A stretch of DNA of 59,532 nt from assembly GCA_964436975.1 (NCBI GenBank), contig CAYTET010000001.1:1-59532 (forward strand), read 5' to 3'. Position numbers and translations under genes: made by a program. The stretch comes from CAYTET01 sp964436975 (lineage in GTDB: Bacteria > Bacillota_I > Bacilli_A > Erysipelotrichales > Erysipelotrichaceae). This document shows, piece after piece, positions 16,404-24,847 of this stretch (positions within the stretch are counted from its first letter, which is position 1; every line of letters starts with the position of its first letter). The notes under the pieces are model-generated. The model searched no databases. It was not told the DNA's origin and was given only the letters and a program-made list of their open reading frames with translations.

Positions 16404-17462
16404 TCAGTCAAGGCTGCCGAATTCCTTCTGCAGATCAACACACTGAAACTTTTTATCATAGTCATAGATCAGCTTTTCAACCTGCGGCTGCAGGGTCTGA
16501 TCAAAAAGGAAGTAATCAAGGTACTCATAATGCCGGCCGCGGGCGCTGTTGACCACCGCTCCCTGACCGGCCAGCAGTTCCGTCAGCCTTCTTTCCATGG
16601 TATCGCGCAAAGCCTGGTCAGCCGCATTATTGCCGACTGTCCGCTTGAAAACCAGAGAATAGTAACCGACGCCGCATGAAATGACGTAGGCGGTTTTATA
16701 GTGATTGGCCTGCTGCTGGTCATTGAGCAGATCAAGGCAGTAGGAAGTCCCCTGGTAAATATCCTTGCGCACTTCATTTGACCGGGCGGCCGTCTCATAA
16801 CTGTCAGCCACCAAAGTAATGTCTTTGGGCAGCGTCCAGCTGCTGGCAGCACAGGCGTTGAGCATATAACTGTCCAGCTCATCTAAAGCCATGATCTGAC
16901 CTTGGTGCAGCAGACGCCCCAGCCGGGTCAGCAGCCCGATTCTGCCGATATAGGCTTCGGTGGCCAGTTCACCGATATAATCCTGCAGCAGCAGGAATAA
17001 AACCGTATAAGTATCAGCCGGAACAAAACCGGCAAAATGTTTTTGATTGGAAAAATCAACATCGAACCTTTTTCTTTTCTTATCCACACTGACCGATACC
17101 TTCATCGCATGGCCGTCAAACTGGCGCTGCTTGTATTCCAAAACTCCCTTATAGGCATGATGGTAATAGTTAAAATTCCACAGCCCCTTCAGACAGGGAT
17201 CCATCTGATCGCACAGATACTTGAACAGCACAAACTTGCTGCCGTCACTGCCGGCATTGAATTCCAGAATATACCGCTTTTCCGCCGCAGGCTTGTAAAG
17301 CCGGAAGATGGCCTGCCCGATGACCGGTTCTAAATGCTGGTGCATGACCGCCGCCGCCTTTTCAAAACTGCCTTCATCAAGCAGGGCTGAAATTTTCTGC
17401 TGGTTGGATGCCAGCCACTGGCTGAAAGTCTGGCAGCGCTGTCGGTAATCGGGAGTCATCAC
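16404..17462 (-). CDS. Unrecognised 352-residue protein
   Basis: I do not recognise this family. The product is soluble, with no signal peptide or membrane segment. It begins with a helical stretch (PDYRQRCQTFSQWLASNQQK), has two aromatic-rich beta-like parts (KRYILEFNAGSDGSKFVLF and YKTAYVISCGVGYYSLVFKR) that could be a repeated fold, and ends in a charged helix. The start is GTG 17462 or the adjacent ATG 17459, with AGGAGG upstream. A strong terminator separates it from the PTS genes before it, so it has its own transcript or depends on read-through. Confidence 0.75.
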   Translation of the reverse strand: MMTPDYRQRCQTFSQWLASNQQKISALLDEGSFEKAAAVMHQHLEPVIGQAIFRLYKPAAEKRYILEFNAGSDGSKFVLFKYLCDQMDPCLKGLWNFNYYHHAYKGVLEYKQRQFDGHAMKVSVSVDKKRKRFDVDFSNQKHFAGFVPADTYTVLFLLLQDYIGELATEAYIGRIGLLTRLGRLLHQGQIMALDELDSYMLNACAASSWTLPKDITLVADSYETAARSNEVRKDIYQGTSYCLDLLNDQQQANHYKTAYVISCGVGYYSLVFKRTVGNNAADQALRDTMERRLTELLAGQGAVVNSARGRHYEYLDYFLFDQTLQPQVEKLIYDYDKKFQCVDLQKEFGSLD

Positions 17463-17489
17463 GGCATACCTCCTGGTGTCTGTTTGAAC

Positions 17490-17532
17490 AAAAAAGCCGG
17501 GCAGACATATCGTTTAGGTATGTCTGCCCGGC
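17490..17532 (-). terminator. Terminator of the PTS IIB-IIC-IID unit
   Basis: Perfect 14-bp stem, arms at 17496-17509 and 17519-17532 (GCCGGGCAGACATA on the plus strand), followed on the minus strand by six T. It is one of the strongest terminators in the window. Confidence 0.95.
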
Positions 17533-17546
17533 CGCTAAACTTGCTG

Positions 17547-18350
17547 TTAAGCTAAAAAGCCGATAGCGCCTAACAGAATACCTACTGCAATAATAATCCA
17601 AATCATCTTGGTTGAAGTCATCTTTTTCAGACCCAGGCCCCAATAAATCAGGGCGACAGCCACAACGTTGCCAAAATGAGGGACAATGGTGTTCAGCAGA
17701 TCATTCAGATTCTGGGAGACTTCCCCGATAGTGAAGGTCAGGCCGAATTTGACATTGACCGTAGAAGCCACCAGCGCACCGACGACGGTAATGCCGACGA
17801 TGGAGGCGACTTCAGTCAGATTATGCAGCTGGGCCGTCCGGTTAGTAACAAAGGAAACACCCTGGTCATAAGCAACATAGAACAGTCTGTTGAAAGTAAA
17901 CCAGATCACCAGTTGGACTGCTTCGGCAATGACCCAGCCGAAGATGTTGCCGGCTAAAGCCTGATAGGCGGCAATAGCCCCGAAGATAGTCGGGAACAGA
18001 ACCCAGATGATGGCATCGCCGATACCGGCCAGCGGGCCCATCAGAGCAGTTCTTAACTCAACAGCTGTAAAGGTGGCATCATCGCTCTTGCTTGACTCAA
18101 TGGCCAGGCAGGCTCCCAGCACCAGGTTGCCGCACCAGGGATGCGTATTATAGAATTTGAAATGGCTTCTGTATTTTTCTCTGAGAACTTCGTCATCGCC
18201 ATAAATCTTCTTCATGGCCGGATGAATGGACCAGACCCAGCCGCCCGACTGCATTGTTTCATAGTTGAACGGTGCCTGCCGGGTCCAGATGTATCTGTGC
18301 AGAACCTGCGATAGATCTTTTTTGGTCAGAACGGAATTGTTGTTACTCAT
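17547..18350 (-). CDS. PTS mannose/fructose/sorbose-family IID component
   Basis: IID forms the membrane channel together with IIC. The 267-residue product has the family N-terminus (YETMQSGGWVWSIHPAMKKIYG), the segment LRTALMGPLAGIGDAIIWVL and a C-terminal membrane helix. ATG 18350 overlaps the IIC stop in ATGAGTAA, and GGAGGAGC lies upstream, so translation is coupled to IIC; an upstream in-frame ATG at 18377 lies inside IIC. A large terminator follows. Confidence 0.95.
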   Translation of the reverse strand: MSNNNSVLTKKDLSQVLHRYIWTRQAPFNYETMQSGGWVWSIHPAMKKIYGDDEVLREKYRSHFKFYNTHPWCGNLVLGACLAIESSKSDDATFTAVELRTALMGPLAGIGDAIIWVLFPTIFGAIAAYQALAGNIFGWVIAEAVQLVIWFTFNRLFYVAYDQGVSFVTNRTAQLHNLTEVASIVGITVVGALVASTVNVKFGLTFTIGEVSQNLNDLLNTIVPHFGNVVAVALIYWGLGLKKMTSTKMIWIIIAVGILLGAIGFLA

Positions 18351-19134
18351 CTTCGTTAGCTCCTCCCTTAACGGCATTCTGCTGAATAGCCGCCATTTTG
18401 TCGTTATTCTCCAGATACAGATAGATTATGTAGGCAACTACGGCTGCCAGACAGGCAATGGCCAGCATCGGCAGATTGGCATAGGCATACAGCACAAAGC
18501 CGAAGACCAGGAAGATGCCCCATTTTTTGACCGGCAGATACTTCATCAGAATCGCAAAGCCCAATCCAGGCAGCAGACCGGCGCAGACTGACAGGCCGTT
18601 CATCAGCCAGCCAGGAATAGCCGCTATCATCGAGTTGATAAAGTGGGAGCCGACAGTCATAACTAGCAGCACCGGCAGGGTATAAAGCAGGGAACGGGCG
18701 ATCATCCAGCCCCAGACCCAGAAGGTCATGCCCTTCCAGTCGCATTTCTCACTGCAGGCCATCTCGCGATGGATGAACAGTGAACCCATCATCTTCATTA
18801 AAACGTCAAACTCGGTTCCTAAAGTGGCAACCGGAATACCGACAGCCAGACCGGCTTCAATACCGCTGCCGGATGAGATGGCAAACAGCGTGCCGACGGT
18901 TGTTCCCAAAGCATAATCCGGAACAGAAGATCCGCCGTAGCCGCCGATACCCAGACCCATCAGACACATCGTGCCGCCGACAGTAAGTCCGGTGGTCACA
19001 TCGCCCATGATCAGACCGATCACAAAGCCATACAATACCTGTACCCCGTAAGCGAAAACCTGCGCGCTCCAGCCAACCAGTGACATTACGAACACGAACA
19101 GGCAGCTTAACAGGATCTGCATAAATGTAAACAT
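18343..19134 (-). CDS. PTS mannose/fructose/sorbose-family IIC component
   Basis: IIC carries the sugar path through the membrane. The 263-residue product has about seven hydrophobic segments and the family pattern GLTVGGTMCLMGLGIGGYG followed by SVPDYALGTTVGTLFAISSG. It lies between IIB and IID and overlaps IID by a few bases. The substrate cannot be told from the sequence alone. Confidence 0.95.
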   Translation of the reverse strand: MFTFMQILLSCLFVFVMSLVGWSAQVFAYGVQVLYGFVIGLIMGDVTTGLTVGGTMCLMGLGIGGYGGSSVPDYALGTTVGTLFAISSGSGIEAGLAVGIPVATLGTEFDVLMKMMGSLFIHREMACSEKCDWKGMTFWVWGWMIARSLLYTLPVLLVMTVGSHFINSMIAAIPGWLMNGLSVCAGLLPGLGFAILMKYLPVKKWGIFLVFGFVLYAYANLPMLAIACLAAVVAYIIYLYLENNDKMAAIQQNAVKGGANEDE

Positions 19135-19176
19135 ATGTACACCTCTCCTTTTCTTTTTTCCTTGTTCAGCAAACTT

Positions 19177-19677
19177 TTAATCCAGAATAGTTGTGCAATG
19201 CGTAATAGGATCTTCCGTGCGGAACTGGCAGTCAATTTCGATACCGGCATCCCGCATTTCTCTCAGCATCTGCTTTTCATCATCATTAATCCGCACCGTC
19301 TTGGCTAAAACCAAAGTCGGATGCAGATTCTGGGTGACATCACCCAGGTTGAGCCGCTTGAACTTGACGCCGCCTTTGAAGATCTCATAGATGTCCTGAA
19401 TCTGCCGGCCGACAACAAAGACCCGCTGACCGGCATATTTATTGACCCCGAAATTTTCAATCGCCTTGCTGGGCGAGATACATGACAGGGCAACTCCGAC
19501 CGGAGTGGCCATTTTAATTGTGGAGCGGATCATATCATTGTGGGAAACGCTCTCGTTTATAACCATAGCCCGGGTGGCCTTGAGTTCGGGAATCCACTGG
19601 GTAGCGACGATTCCGTGAATCATCCGATCATCAATGCGGACATCGATAATGCCGTTTTCTGTTTCGTAGCTGTTCAT
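19177..19677 (-). CDS. PTS mannose/fructose/sorbose-family IIB component
   Basis: IIB passes phosphate from IIA to the sugar. The 166-residue protein has the active-site motif RIDDRMIHGIVATQW with the phospho-accepting His21, and the later FVVGRQIQDIYEIF and RLNLGDVTQ segments. It is the first gene of the B-C-D unit, and its promoter region contains a match to the cre consensus and a 7-bp dyad. The SD is AGGAGG just before ATG 19677. Confidence 0.95.
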   Translation of the reverse strand: MNSYETENGIIDVRIDDRMIHGIVATQWIPELKATRAMVINESVSHNDMIRSTIKMATPVGVALSCISPSKAIENFGVNKYAGQRVFVVGRQIQDIYEIFKGGVKFKRLNLGDVTQNLHPTLVLAKTVRINDDEKQMLREMRDAGIEIDCQFRTEDPITHCTTILD

Positions 19678-19718
19678 AGCTCCTCCTTTCTCTCACCAAT
19701 ATCCTGGTTTCTATTAAA

Positions 19719-19737
19719 GATTCTACCGACTAGAATC
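19719..19737. promoter_or_regulatory. 7-bp dyad upstream of IIB
   Basis: GATTCTA-CCGAC-TAGAATC is a perfect inverted repeat 42 bases before the IIB start. It may be an operator, for example for the PRD regulator at 13721, or a leader hairpin. No T run follows. Confidence 0.55.
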
Positions 19738-19779
19738 ACAGAATGGCATAAAAGGAAATGGCTTGATTTTGCGCTTTTC

Positions 19780-19793
19780 TGACAGCGCTTTCA
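19780..19793 (-). promoter_or_regulatory. cre-like site upstream of PTS IIB
   Basis: The minus strand reads TGAAAGCGCTGTCA, which fits every position of the CcpA consensus TGWAANCGNTNWCA. It lies about 103 bases before the IIB start, so it could mediate catabolite activation or repression depending on the promoter position. Confidence 0.7.
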
Positions 19794-19893
19794 GTCAAAA
19801 CAAGCCCGATTTACGGTCATTGCGGCAATCACTGTAACTAAAAAGCACCTTATTGTTTACTTTAGGTTGACGCCATTTGATAACCGGGCGGAC

Positions 19894-19920
19894 AAAAAAA
19901 CCGCTTCAGGATAAAGCGGC
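19894..19920 (-). terminator. Terminator after PTS IIA
   Basis: Minus-strand stem CCGCTT-tatcctg-AAGCGG followed by seven T. It ends the IIA transcript before the separate B-C-D promoter region. Confidence 0.88.
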
Positions 19921-19946
19921 TGTGGCTGACATAATTGGCTGATTAT

Positions 19947-20357
19947 TTATTCGTCCTGATCGCCAAATGATTCAAATTTATAATCGTTCATGCAGACGGC
20001 TCCGTCTTTGCCGGCTTTCTCTAGGGCCTTGATTTCTTCCGCTGAAGCATCCGGCGGCAGGCAGCTGGCCTGGATAAGCATCGGCAGATTCATGCCGGAA
20101 AAGATAAAGGTGTCCGGCCGGCTCAGCTGGGGAATGACAAGCTGATTGACGCTGCCGCCCATGATATCCGTGAATATCAGCACCTGATCATCAGTCGCCG
20201 TCTGCTCCCAGAAGCGGGCCAAGTCAGCCTTAGGATCACAGTCATCCACGTAGGCACTGATGGCACTGTAGTTTTCTTTCTCCCCGATAAACAGCTGCAG
20301 CGAATTAAGCAGTCCTTTGGCCATGCCGCCATGGCTCAGCAGCAATATCTTTCTCAT
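19947..20357 (-). CDS. PTS mannose/fructose-family IIA component
   Basis: A 136-residue cytosolic phosphocarrier. MRKILLLSHGGMAKGLLNSL has the phospho-accepting His9; LIFTDIMGGSVNQLV is the DxxGGSP-like motif with N in place of P. It lies downstream of the MATE gene by 34 bases and is separated from IIB by a terminator and a 269-base gap, so its level is set independently of the other components. Confidence 0.93.
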   Translation of the reverse strand: MRKILLLSHGGMAKGLLNSLQLFIGEKENYSAISAYVDDCDPKADLARFWEQTATDDQVLIFTDIMGGSVNQLVIPQLSRPDTFIFSGMNLPMLIQASCLPPDASAEEIKALEKAGKDGAVCMNDYKFESFGDQDE

Positions 20358-20391
20358 TTGAAAATCTCTCTTTCTTTTTTAATTAAGTTCT

Positions 20392-21795
20392 TTAAACCGC
20401 AATGCGCTTCCAGCTGCCCTTCTTTAGCCGGCTGTTGGAAACAAGATTGCGGGTAATCTGGTCAACCAGCAGACCAATCCAGGCCCCCAGCAGACCCAGT
20501 CCGCACGGATACGCCAATAGATAAGCCAGACCGGGCCGGATGATCGTGACACTGATCAGCATCAGGGCTGCCACAAATTTGACATCACCGGCTCCCCGCA
20601 GGGCGCCGATGACAATTACCTGGGGAATCTGGAAGAGCACGGTAACCGACAGGATCACCAGCGGAATAGTTGAGGCCGCAATAACTTCGGCGTCATTTGT
20701 GAACAGTTCGGTAATCTGGGTGGAAAAGACGGCAATCACTATGGCAATGACAATGGCGATAACCATGCCGATCCGCTTGGCCACTCCGGTATAGATCTGG
20801 GCCATGTCGATTCGCCGCTGGCCCATTGACTGGCCGACCAGGGAGGTGTTGGCCACCTGCAGGCCGTCGCCAAAAGAGAATGTGATATTCATGATATTCA
20901 TGCAGACCTGATGGGCTGAATAGCTGACCGTGCCTAAAGAAGCAACAGCTTTGGAATAGACAAAAAAGCCAATCCGCATAAAGACCTGCTCTACCAGGGA
21001 ATGCCGGGAAATCTGCCAGATATCATTCAGATCCGACCGGCTCGGCTTAATGATGCCGGCAAGGTGCAGATGCAGGTAGCCCTTTTTGCCCAGCACCGAT
21101 ATAATGGCAATCAGACAGGCCACAATATTGCCAATCGCTGTGGCAATCGCGGCCCCTTGTACACCCAGTTTGGGAAAGCCGTAAAGGCCGTTGATCAGCA
21201 GGGCATTGAAAATTAGATTGATAATATTGGCCGCCAGATTGGTAATCATACTGATGCGGGTGTTGCCGATGCCCCGCTGACCGGCCGAAATAGTCAGGCT
21301 TATGGAGTAAAAGATGTTGCCGAATTCAGTAATCCGGAAGTAGAGAACAGCCAGATCAATGTAGTCATCTCCGGCGCCGGCCAGCCGCAGAAACGGCTCG
21401 GCAAAGATGATGCCCAGAACTGACAGGATGACCGCTGCCAAAGCACAGACAGCCAGCGAACTGTTCAGATAGGAATTGGCTTCGGCCTGCTTCTTTTCAC
21501 CCCGGCGCCGGGCTACCAGAACCGTCACCCCGATATTCAGGGCAAATATTGGGGCCAGGATCATATAGCGGGGCTGGGTGCAGATGCCGACAGCCGAGAT
21601 AGCTTCCTTGTTAAGGGTGCCGACCATAGCAGTGTCAACCGCTCCGATCAAGGCAATCAGCACCATTTCCAAAGCGCTGGGCCAGGCCATGGCCAGTGTT
21701 TTCCGGTAAATCTGCCGGTTGGAGGGTATCGGGCCTTCAATTTCGCTTTCCTTAAGCATGCCCTGCCACCCGAACAGTCTTTTTACTAGATTCAC
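20392..21795 (-). CDS. MATE-family efflux transporter
   Basis: A 467-residue exporter with about 12 membrane segments. Family marks are KTLAMAWPSALEMVLIALIG and VDTAMVGTLNKEAISAVG near the start, YSISLTISAGQRGIGNTRIS mid-chain, and IGALRGAGDVKFVAALML in the second half. MATE pumps export cationic drugs or metabolites using Na+ or H+. The start is GTG 21795, with AAGGAG 7 bases upstream. The IIA gene follows closely in the same direction. Confidence 0.93.
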   Translation of the reverse strand: MNLVKRLFGWQGMLKESEIEGPIPSNRQIYRKTLAMAWPSALEMVLIALIGAVDTAMVGTLNKEAISAVGICTQPRYMILAPIFALNIGVTVLVARRRGEKKQAEANSYLNSSLAVCALAAVILSVLGIIFAEPFLRLAGAGDDYIDLAVLYFRITEFGNIFYSISLTISAGQRGIGNTRISMITNLAANIINLIFNALLINGLYGFPKLGVQGAAIATAIGNIVACLIAIISVLGKKGYLHLHLAGIIKPSRSDLNDIWQISRHSLVEQVFMRIGFFVYSKAVASLGTVSYSAHQVCMNIMNITFSFGDGLQVANTSLVGQSMGQRRIDMAQIYTGVAKRIGMVIAIVIAIVIAVFSTQITELFTNDAEVIAASTIPLVILSVTVLFQIPQVIVIGALRGAGDVKFVAALMLISVTIIRPGLAYLLAYPCGLGLLGAWIGLLVDQITRNLVSNSRLKKGSWKRIAV

Positions 21796-22046
21796 CGCCG
21801 CACTCCTTTTAACGTCCTTTTAAAGACAAACTATCTCTTTTATACCATATATCCCTCTGCCCTTGGCAAAGACCGCATCAAAATGCCGGCTTTTCCTCCT
21901 TTTTATAATAACAGGCGGACAAAAAACCGCCGGAAGTTGTTTTTCCCTCCTATTGTGTCCTTTAATTATATGTTTCAAACCCAACTCTTCTGGCCGGCCC
22001 AAGGGCCGCTTTTTATCTTATATAATTTTATTTTGTATTAGTCTGA
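21796..22046. other. Intergenic region between MATE and the AlbA_2 regulator
   Basis: A 251-base AT-richer stretch with no supported gene. It holds a GC-rich hairpin, CGGCC-caag-GGCCG, followed by CTTTTTAT near 21994-22016, which looks like a plus-strand terminator although no plus-strand gene ends here. Confidence 0.5.
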
Positions 22047-23342
22047 TTATTTCTGCTGCCAGTAACCGGTCTTATTAGAACCCTGATGAATCAGACAGCC
22101 CTGACTGACAAGCTGCTTTATGGCCCGGTATATCGTACTCTCCGACACCTGAAGCATCTTGGCTAATTCACGGCGGCTTAAGGACGGATTCTCTTTTAAC
22201 TTTTCCAGTATCTTCTCATTCAGCCTTTTTGAACCGGTCTCATCCAATTCATTTGTTCCCCCGTTTGGACCGCCGGCAAAAGGGATTCTCACTTTGATAA
22301 AGTTTTTAGAGAAGCTGAAGACGTTTCTGTCATATACACGCAAAACCCTTCTTATTCCGGTTCCCAAAAACTCCACCAGTCCCAGATCATGAAACACTCG
22401 CATCAGTTGCGGATTCACCGACAGTGAAAAACCTCTGAAGAAATCTTCTTCACTGTAATTATCCGGCAGGCCGCCAAAAGAAGATATCTCAGCATAGCTG
22501 TCGAACACCTCGAATTTCGGCAGACCGCCGTCAACATAGTTATTATGAACAAAGGCATTAATTATCACTTCCCGCATGGCAATACCATCAAAGCGTCTGA
22601 CTTCCTGGCGCTGGCTGCCGGTTATTCTGGTATAAATGCAGTTTTCAGCCTGCATTCTCTGCAGAACCTGATCAACCGAAGTTATGACAGACTGATTGAT
22701 AAATTCGGCCCTTGCGGTAAGATCGAACACATCGTTGCCCCGGTATTTAGCAAATTGAAAGGGCAGTCCGTTTTCGTCGGCCAGAAGATAAGCCAGATAG
22801 TTATACAAACCATCTGCGCTGTATAGGCCGAACTGCTGATATAAATTAGGCCCTATTTCGCAGCCTTTATTGCGATAATAGATTTCCAAGGCTGAAAAAT
22901 GCAGATCCTGACGGGGCGACGTCTTAGTAGAAAGAGTAATCTTGTTCCTCTTCTGATATAGAGCAAAAATCATATCTTCCGGCATTTTTTCAACCGCTGT
23001 ACCAATTCTTATAAATGTCCCTTCCGGAGACATTCCCAAACGGCTCAGATAATAAGGCTTCTGATTTCCGGAAGAGACCATTACCTGAATATACTGCCGA
23101 TCCCCCTTTTTTAGCTTAATTATGTCAAATAAGCCCAGCGCTGACGGTTTGATTTTGTTCTTCAGACGGTCTTTTATTTTCAGTTCGGTTTCATCAACAT
23201 CAGGCACTCCGACAACCGTACCGCTGTCAGAAACGCCAATGTAAATACTGCCGCCGCCTTTTGAATTTAAAAAAGCGATGACTTCTTTTTCAAATTTATC
23301 ATTTAAAACTTCCTTAAATTCATTATGTTCATTTTCTATCAT
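22047..23342 (-). CDS. AlbA_2 (Schlafen-type) domain transcription regulator
   Basis: A 431-residue regulator. The N-terminal domain NEFKEVLNDKFEKEVIAFLN followed by GGGSIYIGVSDSGTVVGVPD is the AlbA_2/divergent-AAA domain. A central part, REVIINAFVHNNYVDGG and GTGIRRVLRVY, resembles the ATP-dependent helicase-related HATPase_c_4 region. The C-terminus (SLSRRELAKMLQVSESTIYR) is a winged helix-turn-helix. ATG 23342 is preferred because GAGGTG lies 8 bases upstream; the longer frame would include three tandem repeats. Target genes are unknown. Confidence 0.88.
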   Translation of the reverse strand: MIENEHNEFKEVLNDKFEKEVIAFLNSKGGGSIYIGVSDSGTVVGVPDVDETELKIKDRLKNKIKPSALGLFDIIKLKKGDRQYIQVMVSSGNQKPYYLSRLGMSPEGTFIRIGTAVEKMPEDMIFALYQKRNKITLSTKTSPRQDLHFSALEIYYRNKGCEIGPNLYQQFGLYSADGLYNYLAYLLADENGLPFQFAKYRGNDVFDLTARAEFINQSVITSVDQVLQRMQAENCIYTRITGSQRQEVRRFDGIAMREVIINAFVHNNYVDGGLPKFEVFDSYAEISSFGGLPDNYSEEDFFRGFSLSVNPQLMRVFHDLGLVEFLGTGIRRVLRVYDRNVFSFSKNFIKVRIPFAGGPNGGTNELDETGSKRLNEKILEKLKENPSLSRRELAKMLQVSESTIYRAIKQLVSQGCLIHQGSNKTGYWQQK

Positions 23343-23369
23343 TATCAGCACCTCTGTCTCGGCTATTCC

Positions 23370-23405
23370 ATGAAGCAATAAATGAAGCAGTAAATGAAGC
23401 GATAA
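23370..23405. repeat. Three 12-bp tandem repeats upstream of the AlbA_2 regulator
   Basis: ATGAAGCAATAA, ATGAAGCAGTAA and ATGAAGCGATAA follow one another without gaps and differ only at two positions. They end 28 bases before the regulator start on the minus strand and look like an iterated binding site. Each copy also happens to read as a start codon, two codons and a stop on the plus strand. Confidence 0.85.
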
Positions 23406-23415
23406 CGGCTGCAAC

Positions 23416-23441
23416 AAAAAGAAAACGGCAGCGCTGCCGTT
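23416..23441 (-). terminator. Terminator after nfnB
   Basis: AACGGCAGCGCTGCCGTT (23424-23441) is a perfect palindrome, and the minus strand continues with TTCTTTTTG. It separates NfnAB from the regulator downstream. Confidence 0.8.
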
Positions 23442-23465
23442 CTCTTAAGTGTATTATCAGTATCT

Positions 23466-24845
23466 TCAGCGGGCCTTGAGCCGGGCGTTGATAGCCGCGG
23501 CGGCCGCTTTGCCGGCCCCCATGGCTTTGATAACCGTAGCTGATCCGGTTACCGCATCGCCGCCGGCAAACACATTGGCCAGCGTTGTTTCTTCCGTGTC
23601 GGAAACAATCAGGCAGCCGTGGTCATTGACCTGCAGGCCGGCGGTTGTCTGGGTCAGCAGCGGGTTGGGGCGGGTGCCCAGCGCCATGATGACCATATCG
23701 ACATCCATCATGAATTCACTGCCTGCAACGGCCTTGGGCCGGCGCCGGCCGGATTCATCCGGCTGTCCTAATTCCATCTTAATGCATTTCATGCCGCTGA
23801 CATTGTATTGCTCATCCCCGCAGATTTCGACCGGGTTAATCAAAAGATCAAACCGGATGCCTTCCTGACGGGCATGCTCTACTTCTTCTTTACGGGCCGG
23901 CAGTTCTTCCATGGAGCGCCGGTAGACAATATGGACTTCATCCGCTCCCATCCGCAGAGCGCAGCGGGCGGCATCCATAGCCACATTGCCGCCGCCGACA
24001 ACGGCGACTTTACGGCCGACATGAACCGGCGTCGCGCTGTCCTTCTGATAGCCCTTCATCAGATTGATGCGGGTCAGAAATTCGTTGGCCGATAAAACAC
24101 CGTTGTATTCCTCCCCGGGAATGTTCATGAACATCGGCAGACCGGCGCCGGTGCCGATGTAGACAGCCCGGCAGCCCTGGGCGAACAGATCTTCAATGGT
24201 CGCCGACCGGCCGATAACGGCATCGGTAACCACCGCTACGCCCTTCTGCTTCAGGGCTTCAACTTCCCTGTCAACAATATCCTTAGGCAGACGGAAAGCC
24301 GGAATGCCGTAAGTCAGCACGCCGCCGGCCTGATGCAGAGCTTCATATATGGTTACTTCATAGCCCCATTTGGCTAATTCGCCGGCACAGGTCAGCCCGG
24401 ATGGGCCTGACCCGATGACCGCCACTTTTACCGCGTTGGGCAGGGCTTTTTTAACCGGTTCATTCTGGGCATTGTGCCAGTCGGCCACAAAGCGCTCCAG
24501 CCGGCCGATGGCCACTGCTTCGCCCTTAATGCCCCGGGTGCAGTTTTTCTCACACTGGCTTTCCTGCGGGCAGACCCGGCCGCAGACCGCCGGCAGACAA
24601 CTGGCCTGGGCAATGACATCGTAGGCCTGCTGATACTCTTTATTCTTGACATGCTGGATGAAGGCCGGAATATCAATGCCGACCGAACAGCCGGAAACGC
24701 AGGGCTTGTTGCGGCAGTTGATGCAGCGGTCAGCCTCACTTAAAGCCATTTCTTCGGTATAGCCTAACGCCACTTCATCAAAGTTGTGCGCTCTTATTTC
24801 GGCCGGCTGAACCGGCATTTCGTTTTTAACATTGCTGGTGTTCAT
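23466..24845 (-). CDS. nfnB: NfnB: large subunit of the ferredoxin:NADP oxidoreductase (GltD-like)
   Basis: The 459-residue protein has two N-terminal Cys clusters for [4Fe-4S] centres (CINCRNKPCVSGC and CLPAVCGRVCPQESQCEKNC). They are followed by an FAD fold (VAVIGSGPSGLTCAGELAKW) and an NAD(P) fold (VAVVGGGNVAMDAARCALRM). Alone it could be a glutamate synthase small subunit, but no gltB is near and the gene 2 bases upstream is the NfnA type. The pair carries out electron bifurcation between NADH, ferredoxin and NADP in anaerobes, in the cytosol. Confidence 0.88.
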   Translation of the reverse strand: MNTSNVKNEMPVQPAEIRAHNFDEVALGYTEEMALSEADRCINCRNKPCVSGCSVGIDIPAFIQHVKNKEYQQAYDVIAQASCLPAVCGRVCPQESQCEKNCTRGIKGEAVAIGRLERFVADWHNAQNEPVKKALPNAVKVAVIGSGPSGLTCAGELAKWGYEVTIYEALHQAGGVLTYGIPAFRLPKDIVDREVEALKQKGVAVVTDAVIGRSATIEDLFAQGCRAVYIGTGAGLPMFMNIPGEEYNGVLSANEFLTRINLMKGYQKDSATPVHVGRKVAVVGGGNVAMDAARCALRMGADEVHIVYRRSMEELPARKEEVEHARQEGIRFDLLINPVEICGDEQYNVSGMKCIKMELGQPDESGRRRPKAVAGSEFMMDVDMVIMALGTRPNPLLTQTTAGLQVNDHGCLIVSDTEETTLANVFAGGDAVTGSATVIKAMGAGKAAAAAINARLKAR

Positions 24846-24847
24846 AA

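Noticed and set aside
19753..19775. A sigma-54-like TGGC...TTGC element
   Set aside because: The spacing is one base short of the consensus and it faces away from the PTS genes.
23370..23405. A CRISPR array
   Set aside because: The repeats are 12 bases long and have no spacers between them.
23466..24845. Glutamate synthase small subunit (gltD)
   Set aside because: No large subunit is nearby, and the adjacent gene is the NfnA-type flavoprotein, so NfnB fits better.
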